DNA of 64,000 bases from Butyricimonas paravirosa (lineage in GTDB: Bacteria; Bacteroidota; Bacteroidia; Bacteroidales; Marinifilaceae). Position 1 is the first letter of the stretch, and each line of letters opens with the position of its first letter. Below are positions 8,301 through 15,641 of the stretch, piece by piece. Location: assembly GCF_032878955.1 (NCBI RefSeq), contig NZ_CP043839.1, positions 2,294,001-2,358,000 on the forward strand, given 5' to 3'. The position numbers were made by a program, and so were the translations under genes. A model generated the notes under the pieces. That model had not been told where the DNA came from, did no database searches, and worked only from the letters and a program-made list of their open reading frames with translations.

Positions 8301-8891
8301 TACAAACCCGGAGATTTACAGATCGTCGACGTGAACGGGGACGGTTACATCAACAGCACATCGGACGTCGTGTACATCGGCAGTAGTTTACCCGTACTAT
8401 ACGGTGGTATTGTGAACGAAATCAAATGGAAAAACTTTGACTTGAACATGCTGTGGTCCTACTCTCTGGGAAGAGACATGATCAACTTGCTCCCGATTGT
8501 CTCAACCAGCAAGGAAACCTCCCTGTACCCCATCTTTGAAGACATTCAGAAAGTATCTTTCTGGGAGAAAGAAGGCGACAACAGCACCTATCCCAAAGCA
8601 GAACTCAACAATTTCAATGATAGCTGGTCTCCGGTGATAGATCGCTACGTGGAAAAAGTAAATTATCTAAAACTTAAAACCCTGACTATCGGTTATACAC
8701 TCCCTAAAAATCTCCTGAAGAAAATATACATTAAAGACATTCGCGTGTTCTTCAGTGGAGAGAACCTGTTGAACATCACGAACTACTCGGGACTAGACCC
8801 AGAAACCGTGGATATAAACACCGGGCTTGACGATGGTAAAAACTACCCGTTGGCACGCAAACTCACTTTAGGTATAACGATTAAACTATGA
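5343..8891 (+). CDS. SusC/RagA-type TonB-dependent transporter with STN domain, locus A
   Basis: The 1182-residue outer-membrane protein has, in order: a signal segment (MRLTMILLVGFIFGASANS); an STN domain at about 45-120 (ETTYEELFREIRKQTGCIVMY); a carboxypeptidase-regulatory-like beta domain at about 130-210 (ISGIVKDKKGEPMPGVTI); a TonB-box/plug region with VTIRGYNSLSVESG, WVVDGVPM, LKDASATSLYGSRAANGVIIV; and the 22-strand barrel. The last segment ends NYPLARKLTLGITIKL, with the C-terminal strand typical of SusC. It imports substrate captured by the SusD partner, whose gene overlaps its stop codon. The STN domain fits FecR-mediated induction. The start region shares a 20-base identity with the susC of locus C. 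Confidence 0.95.
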   Translation: MKKNPLTGFAFKKSERWKIFLIMRLTMILLVGFIFGASANSLGQYQMKVNMGETTYEELFREIRKQTGCIVMYNNDMLDKKAKVKADFDQIELKDLLHRVLTNRGLTFEINREFIIVMKATPKTDDVKKYRISGIVKDKKGEPMPGVTIKLDSMLLGTATDVNGKFVLELPVSSGNLVCSFVGYKTKKIPFKGNKDLVVILEEDISELDEVHVVAYGQTNKREMTGAISVVKAESIKGIPSPSIANLLQGRVAGMDVTNITGAPGGGGTQVTIRGYNSLSVESGRRFSNPLWVVDGVPMASFTSPVTGTNGLADLNPEVIESIQILKDASATSLYGSRAANGVIIVTTKKGRKNQSAQFDVNFSYTYNVLPEYPVQTGGKAERNFRLLQRFNARKAYKDQDKNMYIYPTSYEEAYTKGGSYDAYWGDGTVSGNKNGDELQDSLNPFYNNSTNFYKYYFQATKTLNANIQTSGGSERMTYSVGLGYYDEEGILKGTGYSRINLMGNFIMNPIPMLTVDFRNYLAFSDRSRGVKSSGFSAGNEVEVIPGDPLSQSTLLPGNNSVTEEVLKGLRGVEEKNNTYRLRSTFGLKLDIMKGLNISNTISLDYSQNNRNYFSPSWLNDPKESLTNGEVSREYTILDEALINYQQIFGERHKIDVMLGYSYQYDQYNYIGGTAQNGPSDYVHYATKYGWPSLADRDYYTQALKDYQSDFTEKKMMSYFGRLNYVFEERYMLTATLRRDGSSVFGRDLRWATFPSAAIAWNFSEENFMQWFGALSFGKLRLSYGVSGNQFNQPYLAYGLLLGGQGSYEGNPIITPDLQEGYYNPKLGWEETKQYDLGLDMNFFNYRLSVTADYYYRRTDKMLSKTPIPGNHSGYSAMWRNAGALSNEGIEFDIKYDIMRTDDSFWTISVNFAKNWNKLLETYNGKDMNMSDMTGNSRSYIIGKPVGNIMGYKTTGYIQSEEDIKYYYRQDGTYRAIEKQYFSDVFYKPGDLQIVDVNGDGYINSTSDVVYIGSSLPVLYGGIVNEIKWKNFDLNMLWSYSLGRDMINLLPIVSTSKETSLYPIFEDIQKVSFWEKEGDNSTYPKAELNNFNDSWSPVIDRYVEKVNYLKLKTLTIGYTLPKNLLKKIYIKDIRVFFSGENLLNITNYSGLDPETVDINTGLDDGKNYPLARKLTLGITIKL

Positions 8892-10462
8892 TAGCCATGA
8901 AAGCAAACAAAATATTATTCATTCTAAGCATATTATGGGGCTGCCTTGCCTGTACGGACGGGTTAGAAGTAATCCCTGAAAACTCGGTCACTTTTGAGAA
9001 CTATTTCAAAACGGAAAAAGACATTGAAACATCCCTGAATGCCCTTCGGGATGAGTTTAGAAGTACTTGTGCCTTTAACGCAAATAAAACCCCCATCGAC
9101 CTCGGTTTTGTACATGACACATTAAGTAGCACCTCCGCACAAAAGAGTTTCAACTGGGATGCCACGCAATTCACACCGATTTACGTTGATTTTTTCTGGA
9201 ACTCACACTACGCAATAATCTGCTACGCCAACATTTTATTAGAAAACATTGACAAGGCCGAGATTACCCAAGACAGAAAAGATTATTACATCGGACTGGC
9301 ACATTTCTACCGTGGATTCACCTATTTCCGCATTGCCCAAAAATGGGGAGAGGCACCTTTACAAACTGACAGCCGAGATATTTCTAAAAAAGCGAAATCA
9401 TCCGTTGCCGACATCCTGCAATTCGCCCTGGATGAAACCAACCTAGCAATTAAACTTCTGCCCCTGCACGATGGCTTGATCGATGCCAACGGATCACAAG
9501 TAACCGACAAAGCCACCCCGTCCAAGGAGATCGCCCAGGCTCTCAAGGCAGACCTTTGTGCGTGGAAGGCTGCCATCAATAACGAACCCAAATTATGGCA
9601 GGAGGCCATTAACGCCGCCAACTTCGTGATTGACTCCTGTCATTACACCCTAGCTACCGACCCCGAAGAAGTATGCACCAAAGTCCTACCCGGTGGAAGT
9701 GACGAAGGAATCTTTGAAATTAAATTCAATTACGTGGAGGCTACCCGTAATCCCTGGACACCCATGGAAGAATTCGTCACGTTCCCGATTCGCCCAGAAG
9801 ACGGACGGGGAGACATCAAATACTGCTACGCCCGCATGTTCGAAACAACCGTGGATAAAATGTACCCGGGTCATTTTGAAGGGACGATCGCCGAGGGTGT
9901 GTACCAAGGAGACAAACGCCGATTGGCCTATTTCTATGACCTCGACACAATCCGTAAAAACGCCGAATGGCACGCTTTGGCCGAGGGATATGCCTACCCG
10001 TACAAATTCAGGAAAGTACAACTGGGAACAACTTCATGGAGCCAAGGTAAATTCGAATGTTTCGCCTGTGACCACATCATTTATCGCCTGGCAGACCTCA
10101 TTCTCCTCCGGGCCGAGTGTTACGCTCGCATCAACAAAAATGATCTCGCCACAAAGGACCTGAACCGCATTCGAGAAAGAGCCTACGGGAACCGGAGTCA
10201 TGATTACAATGCCGCCACGGAAGGAAGCGACCTAAGGTACATCATTTTCAAGGAACGGGAAAAAGAACTTTTATGGGAAGGGAAAAGATGGTATGACATC
10301 GTCCGTAATGGATACTGGAAAACAGAGTTGTCCAAATTCCATGCCACTCAAATGACTCAACAAGACGTGGATAACGGGGCCCTATACATGCCTGTCGGTT
10401 ACCCGGCTTTCAACGAGAATTCACTTATGACCCAAAACAAATATTGGCAAGCACGCTATTAA
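8888..10462 (+). CDS. SusD/RagB-type substrate-binding lipoprotein, locus A
   Basis: The 524-residue protein has a lipoprotein signal (ILFILSILWGCLACT) and the RagB/SusD layout: N-terminal TPR-like helices (YYIGLAHFYRGFTYFRIAQKWGEAPL) and a C-terminal region with LADLILLRAECYARINKNDLATKDLNRIRERA and EREKELLWEGKRWYDIVRNG. It forms the lid over the SusC barrel and binds substrate outside the cell. Its ATG at 8888 overlaps the susC stop as ATGA; a second ATG at 8897 gives a more typical signal peptide, so the true start may be there. No carbohydrate-specific feature is apparent. Confidence 0.93.
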   Translation: MIAMKANKILFILSILWGCLACTDGLEVIPENSVTFENYFKTEKDIETSLNALRDEFRSTCAFNANKTPIDLGFVHDTLSSTSAQKSFNWDATQFTPIYVDFFWNSHYAIICYANILLENIDKAEITQDRKDYYIGLAHFYRGFTYFRIAQKWGEAPLQTDSRDISKKAKSSVADILQFALDETNLAIKLLPLHDGLIDANGSQVTDKATPSKEIAQALKADLCAWKAAINNEPKLWQEAINAANFVIDSCHYTLATDPEEVCTKVLPGGSDEGIFEIKFNYVEATRNPWTPMEEFVTFPIRPEDGRGDIKYCYARMFETTVDKMYPGHFEGTIAEGVYQGDKRRLAYFYDLDTIRKNAEWHALAEGYAYPYKFRKVQLGTTSWSQGKFECFACDHIIYRLADLILLRAECYARINKNDLATKDLNRIRERAYGNRSHDYNAATEGSDLRYIIFKEREKELLWEGKRWYDIVRNGYWKTELSKFHATQMTQQDVDNGALYMPVGYPAFNENSLMTQNKYWQARY

Positions 10463-10489
10463 CATTCACCGGAATAAAAATTGAAGATT

Positions 10490-11140
10490 ATGAAATACAT
10501 TTTATTAAGCATATTCACCATTGGCATTCTAACTAGTTGTGATCCCAAAAGCAATTACATAGATACCGGTATTTCCAACGGGAAACATGACTGCTCCATG
10601 CTCGAATACTTCCATACCAGCTCCTACAACTGGGACTCCCTGCTGGTTATGATTCAACATGCAGAACTGGAAAGTCTTTTTGAAGGCCGAGAACCCGGCT
10701 ATGAACAAATCACGTTCTGGGGGCCCACGAACCATTCGATTCGCCGCTATATGCTGGACCGGAAGATTACAAGAATAAGCGATATGAGTAAAACATTCTG
10801 TAAACAAATTATCCTCATGCACGTTGTGAAGAAACGGATCATGAAAGACGAAATGAATTTCCGAATTCCGGATGTTACCGGGAAAATTGTCGGCGCCACA
10901 GAAATGACCACGGCAGGCGGCGTAACTCTACTGGGTTACCGGGAGAAATCGGAATACGGGGGTGTTGCCGACGCAGGAGCCGTTAACCTGTACCTGTTCT
11001 CGAAGAATGCCGACACCCAAATACCATTAGCCTCTCCGGACATTGAAACGCTGACCGGGGTCGTCCATTCTTTGAATTACAATTACACGTTAGGAGACCT
11101 TGTCCCAAAAACAGAACTTGAAAAAATTGAAAAACTTTAA
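10490..11140 (+). CDS. Fasciclin (FAS1)-like lipoprotein, locus A
   Basis: The 216-residue protein begins at ATG 10490 (MKYILLSIFTIGILTSC, lipidated Cys at 17); an in-frame TTG nine bases earlier is less likely. The body has the two FAS1 signatures in degenerate form: ITFWGPTNHSIRRYM (compare TxFaPtNxAf) with IILMHVVKKRI (HVV), and the C-terminal TGVVHSLNYNYTLGDL. FAS1 domains mediate adhesion or binding. Here the protein sits 27 bases behind susD and is probably a surface-exposed accessory of the SusCD complex. No enzyme motif is seen. Confidence 0.7.
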   Translation: MKYILLSIFTIGILTSCDPKSNYIDTGISNGKHDCSMLEYFHTSSYNWDSLLVMIQHAELESLFEGREPGYEQITFWGPTNHSIRRYMLDRKITRISDMSKTFCKQIILMHVVKKRIMKDEMNFRIPDVTGKIVGATEMTTAGGVTLLGYREKSEYGGVADAGAVNLYLFSKNADTQIPLASPDIETLTGVVHSLNYNYTLGDLVPKTELEKIEKL

Positions 11141-11152
11141 ATCGACAAGAAT

Positions 11153-11545
11153 ATGAAATACATATCTATCATTATCTGCCTTGCCCTATTTTCCTGCCAC
11201 GATGTAAAAGTAGGATATTTAGAAACGGAGGCCGCCCAATATAATCCGAACGTACTGGAGGTCACGAAATCCCAAGATGCGAATGAACCCCTACACGTGG
11301 TCTCTCCCCCCATCGAAGGTGTGGAAGGAACTCAACCCATCTACATCACAATCCGGCAGGTAACAACAACCGATGGCGACAAAGTAGCTTTTCTGAAAGA
11401 GGTTACGGTCCGGGGAAACGGTGCTTTTGACATTCCCGTTTACAACAATATCCCGGCAGGAACTTATCAAATCAGCTTACAGGTGGAAAACGAGGACCAC
11501 TCAGCCATTCTTGAAGACATTTTTACCATCGTGGTGAAAGAATAA
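11153..11545 (+). CDS. Small beta-rich lipoprotein, locus A
   Basis: The 130-residue protein has the signal MKYISIIICLALFSC, then YLETEAAQYNPNVLEV, a segment common in small lipoproteins encoded behind SusD genes. The rest is a predicted beta-sandwich (PIYITIRQVTTTDGD, FDIPVYNNIPAGTYQISLQVENEDHSAILEDIFTIVVKE). It follows the fasciclin-like gene by 12 bases and is the last gene of the operon, closed by the stem-loop at 11571-11610. A role as a surface accessory is inference; I do not recognise a specific family. Confidence 0.65.
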   Translation: MKYISIIICLALFSCHDVKVGYLETEAAQYNPNVLEVTKSQDANEPLHVVSPPIEGVEGTQPIYITIRQVTTTDGDKVAFLKEVTVRGNGAFDIPVYNNIPAGTYQISLQVENEDHSAILEDIFTIVVKE

Positions 11546-11570
11546 GGTGCATTAAATAATCGTAGTATAC

Positions 11571-11610
11571 AAAATCGGGGCATACTTTTTGACAAATATG
11601 TCCCGATTTT
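11571..11610 (+). terminator. Stem-loop ending the locus A operon
   Basis: AAAATCGGG-g-CATA (11571-11584) pairs with TATG-t-CCCGATTTT (11597-11610) around a 12-nt loop. The distal arm ends in TTTT and lies 26 bases behind the last stop codon. Confidence 0.6.
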
Positions 11611-11623
11611 CAATCGAAACCAA

Positions 11624-11631
11624 TACCTTTG
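11624..11631 (+). promoter_or_regulatory. Promoter-like -7 box TACCTTTG in a gene-free region
   Basis: TACCTTTG matches TAnnTTTG and lies just behind the operon terminator. No plus-strand coding gene follows, so if active it would start a non-coding transcript near 11638. A -33 TTG at the right distance is not seen. Confidence 0.3.
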
Positions 11632-11637
11632 TACTAA

Positions 11638-11777
11638 AGATTGTATGAGGAATCACCAATTTTTATAATGGCATGGGGTTACTTTTTCATGTTGACAGAT
11701 CGCTACTTCCATGAATTAAGTCAATCCCGAGCCGTTATGCCATACTCCGGATTGACTTGCTCGGTCCGGATTTTTTA
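11638..11777 (+). ncRNA. Candidate structured small RNA (speculative)
   Basis: Starting from the TACCTTTG box, the next 140 bases contain several exact complementary pairs. ATGGCAT (11668-11674) pairs with ATGCCAT (11737-11743). AAGTCAATCC (11718-11727) pairs with GGATTGACTT (11749-11758). CCGAGC (11727-11732) pairs with GCTCGG (11759-11764). A hairpin CCGGA/TCCGG (11747-11769) is followed by TTTTTT (11771-11776), like an intrinsic terminator. Some of these pairings exclude each other or form a pseudoknot, as in switching RNAs. I could not match it to SRP RNA, tmRNA, RNase P RNA or a riboswitch I know. Alternatively, GGGGTTACTTTTTCATG-TTGACA at 11676-11697 could be the end of a lost insertion sequence. 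Confidence 0.25.
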
Positions 11778-11793
11778 TTGACCGGGATATAGA

Positions 11794-11840
11794 AACAGGA
11801 ATAGCCGGAACCTGCATTGATCCGGCTATTTTCCCCTGTT
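11794..11840. repeat. 16-bp interrupted inverted repeat
   Basis: AATAGCCGGA (11800-11809) and TCCGGCTATT (11821-11830) are perfectly complementary around an 11-nt loop. The stem is extended by AACAGG/CCTGTT after a 4-nt bulge on one side. Confidence 0.55.
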
Positions 11841-12210
11841 GCTTTTTGCCCCAACATCAAATAAGACAATTTAGAATTTTCATCGTTGACTTGGTTCAGA
11901 CCAACACGAAGTCCGGACTTACATTTCACAATTGCAACCAGTGAAAAGACTTCGTGCAGAAAGGGGGACGATCCATTTTCCCCCTTCCTATTTCTATTAC
12001 AGAATCTTCGTAGAAGCATCCATCTCGACGCTCGTCCCACATTGCTCCACGGGTAAACTAGGGATAAACTATGACAAATACCAAGTAATGACAAGGCAAA
12101 AACACGACAAATACATAAGAGATTGATCTTGCTATGTTCATGCTATGAAGATGCCGTGTTCTTGTCATAGCCTATCGATAGACAAAGGATCGCCAACGGG
12201 ATAATATAGC

Positions 12211-12282
12211 ACGAACTCCCTCCCCCTTCGGGTACTCCCTCTATAAACAGAGGGAGAGCTGGGTAACTCTCCCTCTTCGGGA
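12211..12282. repeat. Palindromic repeat related to the core of the 63.4-kb MITE
   Basis: CTCCCTCT-ATAAAC-AGAGGGAG (12235-12256) followed by AGCTG resembles CTCCCCC-TTACACA-GGGGGAG followed by AGTTG inside the MITE-like element at 63394-63567. Flanking CCCTTCGGG (12224-12232) and CCTCTTCGGG (12272-12281) are near-repeats of each other. This may be an old, degraded copy without the outer terminal repeats. Confidence 0.4.
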
Positions 12283-12328
12283 ATTATTTCTAATCCTATG
12301 TAATAAAATCAAGGCGTTAGCATTTACC

Positions 12329-14680
12329 TCACAACCGCATATAAGCATCAATCTCCCGGAACTGATCGGACGAATAATCCCCCAACAAGTGTTTCGCGAA
12401 GTGGAACCACATCTTCCGTTGATAGAAAGCCTGTTGTATGCCCATAAAACCGTGAGCTTGTCCCGGTAAAATCACCAAGTCAAAATTCTTTCCCGCTTTC
12501 AACAACGCATCTGCCATACGCAAGGTATTCGCCGGATGCACGTTATTATCCACGTCACCCGTCACCAGCATCAAATACCCTTTCAAATTCTTCGCCAGCT
12601 CGATATTCGTCGGGATTTTCGTCTCGAACTTGATCTTCTCCACGGAAATCGTGGTATCTTTCCCCGTGATGGAATCTTTCACGGTTTTCTTCTCGAAAGA
12701 TTTAACCTCCCGAACCCCGTGATGCGTCTCTCCCCACCATTGGTTATAAATATTATTGTCATGATTTCCCGCCGACGAAACAGCCGCCGTGTAGAAATCG
12801 GGATAAGTACATAATGCTGCGGTAGACATGAAACCTCCACCGGAATGTCCGAAAATACCCACCTTGGACTTATCAATAAAAGAAAAACGATCAGCCAACT
12901 GCTCTATACCACACTTATCATCCGCCAACGGGTAATCCCGCAAATTATTATACCCGAACGTGTGATACCATTTATCCCGCATCGGGCTACCTCCCCGGTG
13001 ACCGAAAGTCACTACCACGAAACCGACTTGTGCCAGACCAACATTATAAGCTGCCGTCACGGAAAACTCCAACGGAATCGCCTCGGTTTGCGGCCCGGGA
13101 TAAACATACGAAATAATCGGGTAACGCCGGGTTGAATCGAAGTCAAAAGGCTTCCACATAAAACCGTACAAATCCGTATGCCCATCGGCAGCCTTCACCG
13201 TGAAAGGCTCCGGCATCTTCCATCCGGCCTCGTAAAGCCGAGTCAAATCGGGTGAGGCCAATTCCAGAATCACCTTTCCCTTGTTATCCCGCAACACGCT
13301 CCGGGGTTCCAAGTCCGCACGGGAATAATTATCCACGAAATAACGTCCTGACTTCGAAAAATAAGCTTCATGAGTGGCCTGTTCGGGAGTCAGCACCTCC
13401 ACTTGACCATTCCCGTCAATCCGGGCTTTATTCACCCGGGCATAGTAGGGACACGCCCCCTTCTCCTGCCCGTAAGCCCCGAAATAAATGGTGCGTCCCA
13501 CGGTATCAATCTTAACCATCTTCCCGGCCGTCCAATTCCCGGAAGTAATCGCATTCTTCAGATTTCCCTCGCCGTCGTAATGATAGAAATGCCCGTGACC
13601 CGTTCTCTCCGACCACCAGATAATATCTTCTCCCTCGTTCAACAAGGAAAGATGGAAGAAATCATTATTGAAATAAGGCTTACTAATCTCGTTAATCAAC
13701 ACCTTCACCTCCCCCGTTTTCAAATCCACCTTACAAAAATCGATCTCGTCACAAGTTCTCTTTTTGCGCAGGAAATAAAGACTGTTGACCTTTTTTCCCG
13801 GGGTAAATAATCTCAACGTCTGATCCGGCCATTTCTCAACCGGCACTTTGATCAATTTCTTATCGGTCGTGTCCACCAAGAATAACTCCTCGTGTTGCAC
13901 CTCCTGATCCCCGGCCATCACGTACTCATACTCGTTCAACGTCGGACGGGAACTCAAATTATTAACCACATAAAGCGTTTTGATCTTTCTCCGGTCCGAG
14001 CGACGCACGTAAAAGCGTTCAGAATTCTCGAACCAAGTCACCCGGGCAGACACCCGTTTACTCGTGGTATCCGTATCACCGTAGGCATAAGAGTATTTCA
14101 ATTCTCCGTCCGTTGTGATCTGGGTTTCCACGGAATCTTTCACGGAAAGCATATATAGGTTATGACTTTTCGCGTAAACGATATAAGTACTATCCGGAGA
14201 ATACGTTCCCTCCAGCCCGTTCGATTTCTTGGGAGTTGCATCCGGCTTCTTCCGGGCAGAATCTATTTTCACCAACCGATTGGTATAAATGTTATATTCG
14301 AAACGGAAAGTATCCACCTCGAACTTCAATGTTTTCTCATCTTCTTTAAAAACCAATGCCCGCACGGGTAGTTCTTTATAATTCACCGGTCCGTGGGTAT
14401 ACTTGCTGATCTCGGCAGTCATAAATTCCCGATCGAATAACTCCCGGTGAATCCTCGCCTTCGGGTCAACGAAATAATAACGGGTTCCATCGCCCGTTTT
14501 GTAACTATACCAAAACTTATCGCTTTCCTTCAAAAAGTGGGGACTTACTTTCGTTGATCCTACCAGTTTTTCCGCGTTCCCACGCATAAAACGTTCGGCT
14601 TCTTTGTAATTGGCTTTCTGTGCAAACCCGGCCAGCACGAAAAGGCAGGGCACGAACCATAAAAAACATTTGATCATCAT
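12329..14680 (-). CDS. S9-family dipeptidyl peptidase (DPP IV-like), secreted
   Basis: The 783-residue protein has a signal peptide (MMIKCFLWFVPCLFVLAGFAQ), a beta-propeller N-terminal domain with many DGT/EGxY repeats, and a C-terminal alpha/beta-hydrolase domain. The catalytic triad is readable as Ser613 in GHSGGGFMS, Asp711 in GDVDNNVHP and His743 in PGQAHGF. A DWKPF-like entry strand (YGFMWKPFDFDSTRRYPIISYVYPGPQ) precedes the hydrolase fold. It should remove N-terminal dipeptides, often Xaa-Pro, from peptides in the periplasm. It is a single gene, with a 214-bp divergent gap before the AlkD-like gene. The length is usual for bacterial S9B enzymes. The exact P1 preference cannot be told. 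Confidence 0.9.
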   Translation of the reverse strand: MMIKCFLWFVPCLFVLAGFAQKANYKEAERFMRGNAEKLVGSTKVSPHFLKESDKFWYSYKTGDGTRYYFVDPKARIHRELFDREFMTAEISKYTHGPVNYKELPVRALVFKEDEKTLKFEVDTFRFEYNIYTNRLVKIDSARKKPDATPKKSNGLEGTYSPDSTYIVYAKSHNLYMLSVKDSVETQITTDGELKYSYAYGDTDTTSKRVSARVTWFENSERFYVRRSDRRKIKTLYVVNNLSSRPTLNEYEYVMAGDQEVQHEELFLVDTTDKKLIKVPVEKWPDQTLRLFTPGKKVNSLYFLRKKRTCDEIDFCKVDLKTGEVKVLINEISKPYFNNDFFHLSLLNEGEDIIWWSERTGHGHFYHYDGEGNLKNAITSGNWTAGKMVKIDTVGRTIYFGAYGQEKGACPYYARVNKARIDGNGQVEVLTPEQATHEAYFSKSGRYFVDNYSRADLEPRSVLRDNKGKVILELASPDLTRLYEAGWKMPEPFTVKAADGHTDLYGFMWKPFDFDSTRRYPIISYVYPGPQTEAIPLEFSVTAAYNVGLAQVGFVVVTFGHRGGSPMRDKWYHTFGYNNLRDYPLADDKCGIEQLADRFSFIDKSKVGIFGHSGGGFMSTAALCTYPDFYTAAVSSAGNHDNNIYNQWWGETHHGVREVKSFEKKTVKDSITGKDTTISVEKIKFETKIPTNIELAKNLKGYLMLVTGDVDNNVHPANTLRMADALLKAGKNFDLVILPGQAHGFMGIQQAFYQRKMWFHFAKHLLGDYSSDQFREIDAYMRL

Positions 14681-14873
14681 TTATTCCTTTAAATTTGTTC
14701 TATTGGTCTTTGTGAAAGCGAAATTAATTATATCCTCCCAAAGATTACCTTTCTATCGAAATCTTAATAAATATTTAACAGATTCAGATTATTTAAACTA
14801 ATCATCTTCTACACAAACGTTTGAATATGCTACAAAACATAACCTCTGACGCCACGATTTCATTTTTTATAGC

Positions 14874-14881
14874 TATTTTTG
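14874..14881 (+). promoter_or_regulatory. -7 box TATTTTTG ahead of the AlkD-like gene
   Basis: It matches TAnnTTTG and would start transcription near 14888, 49 bases before the chosen ATG. Confidence 0.45.
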
Positions 14882-14936
14882 CACGTGTATAAACATGCTA
14901 ATATTTTCATTTACTTTAAATAAACAGGACAAGGTG

Positions 14937-15503
14937 ATGGAAGTTTTCCCGATAGATAAAAAAGTAGAGCAACTCTTTAAAGAAGTCAGCCGAAGAATAT
15001 TCCGGTTACAAAACGGAAGAAGTCTTGACAGCATGGAACGGATAGGAGCTGACACGCGGGGACAGATCGGGGCAAGTTACCTCTCTCTCAAAAATCTGGC
15101 CGGACAATACCAACCCGATTTAAGATTGGCACAACTATTGTGGGGAACAAAGAAACGAGAAGAACAAATCGTTGCCTGTTTTTTATTCCCGGTTCAAGAG
15201 TTGATTACAGAAAAAATTACTCAATTATTACAATACTGTTACAACTTCGAGATTGCGGAATATTTCGGGACATTGGTTCTTTCGAAACGGGAAAACGTGG
15301 AACAAATGGTAAATGAATATTTAAATTCCGATCATCCCTATCTTCAAGTCGCGGCACTAACCGCCATCGGCAGGAGCCGGATTGATCGAAAACTAAACTC
15401 CCCATTCACCGACAGTTACATTCTAAACATAGATCGTAACAAGTTCACGGACACGAACGTACAAAAGGTATACGATCGTGTAAGCATATGCTTGAGAGAA
15501 TAG
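14937..15503 (+). CDS. AlkD/HEAT-like protein, function uncertain
   Basis: From the ATG at 14937 the protein has 188 residues and is almost wholly alpha-helical. Repeated helical pairs (LAQLLWGTKKREEQIVACFLF, EIAEYFGTLVLSKRENVEQMV, HPYLQVAALTAIGRSRIDRKL) recall the HEAT-like repeats of the AlkC/AlkD DNA alkylation-repair glycosylases. I cannot point to the catalytic Asp and Trp/Arg cluster with confidence, so DNA-repair activity is a suggestion only. An upstream in-frame ATG at 14895 would add 14 residues not typical of the family and lies very close to the predicted transcription start. The gene stands alone ahead of pckA. Confidence 0.5.
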   Translation: MEVFPIDKKVEQLFKEVSRRIFRLQNGRSLDSMERIGADTRGQIGASYLSLKNLAGQYQPDLRLAQLLWGTKKREEQIVACFLFPVQELITEKITQLLQYCYNFEIAEYFGTLVLSKRENVEQMVNEYLNSDHPYLQVAALTAIGRSRIDRKLNSPFTDSYILNIDRNKFTDTNVQKVYDRVSICLRE

Positions 15504-15580
15504 GAAAACAAGAACGTGTTAATAAAACATAAACGGACAAGGGAAAGGAGAAATTGGTTCTTTTATATCAAAATGTTTCC

Positions 15581-15588
15581 TACTTTTG
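15581..15588 (+). promoter_or_regulatory. -7 box TACTTTTG of pckA
   Basis: TACTTTTG matches TAnnTTTG, with TTGG about 23 bases upstream as a possible -33 element. Transcription would start near 15595, leaving a leader of about 47 nt before the pckA ATG. Confidence 0.6.
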
Positions 15589-15641
15589 TGCCGAATTAAA
15601 GAAAAAAAGAATTAATTAATTTCTAACATAAATTTATTGCT

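Larger units (their letters stand above)
11640..12328. other. Gene-free stretch dense in inverted repeats
   Basis: No credible gene lies here; a 119-codon open frame on the minus strand (11735-12094) matches nothing I know and overlaps the palindromes. Besides the candidate RNA there are exact inverted pairs. AACAGG+AATAGCCGGA (11794-11809) pairs with TCCGGCTATT...CCTGTT (11821-11840). CACGAAGT (11905-11912) pairs with ACTTCGTG (11949-11956), enclosing TTTCAC/GTGAAA. AAGGGGG (11961-11967) pairs with CCCCCTT (11980-11986). CTCCCTCT/AGAGGGAG is at 12235-12256. The stretch between 12000 and 12200 shows nothing else. It lies between the end of locus A and the convergent S9 peptidase gene. Confidence 0.5.

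Noticed and set aside
11735..12094. 119-codon open frame on the minus strand in the gene-free region
   Set aside because: It crosses several palindromes, has no recognisable motif or start signal and reads as random sequence; counted as non-coding.
13370..13810. 146-codon open frame opposite the S9 peptidase
   Set aside because: It lies wholly within a well-supported gene and resembles no protein family.
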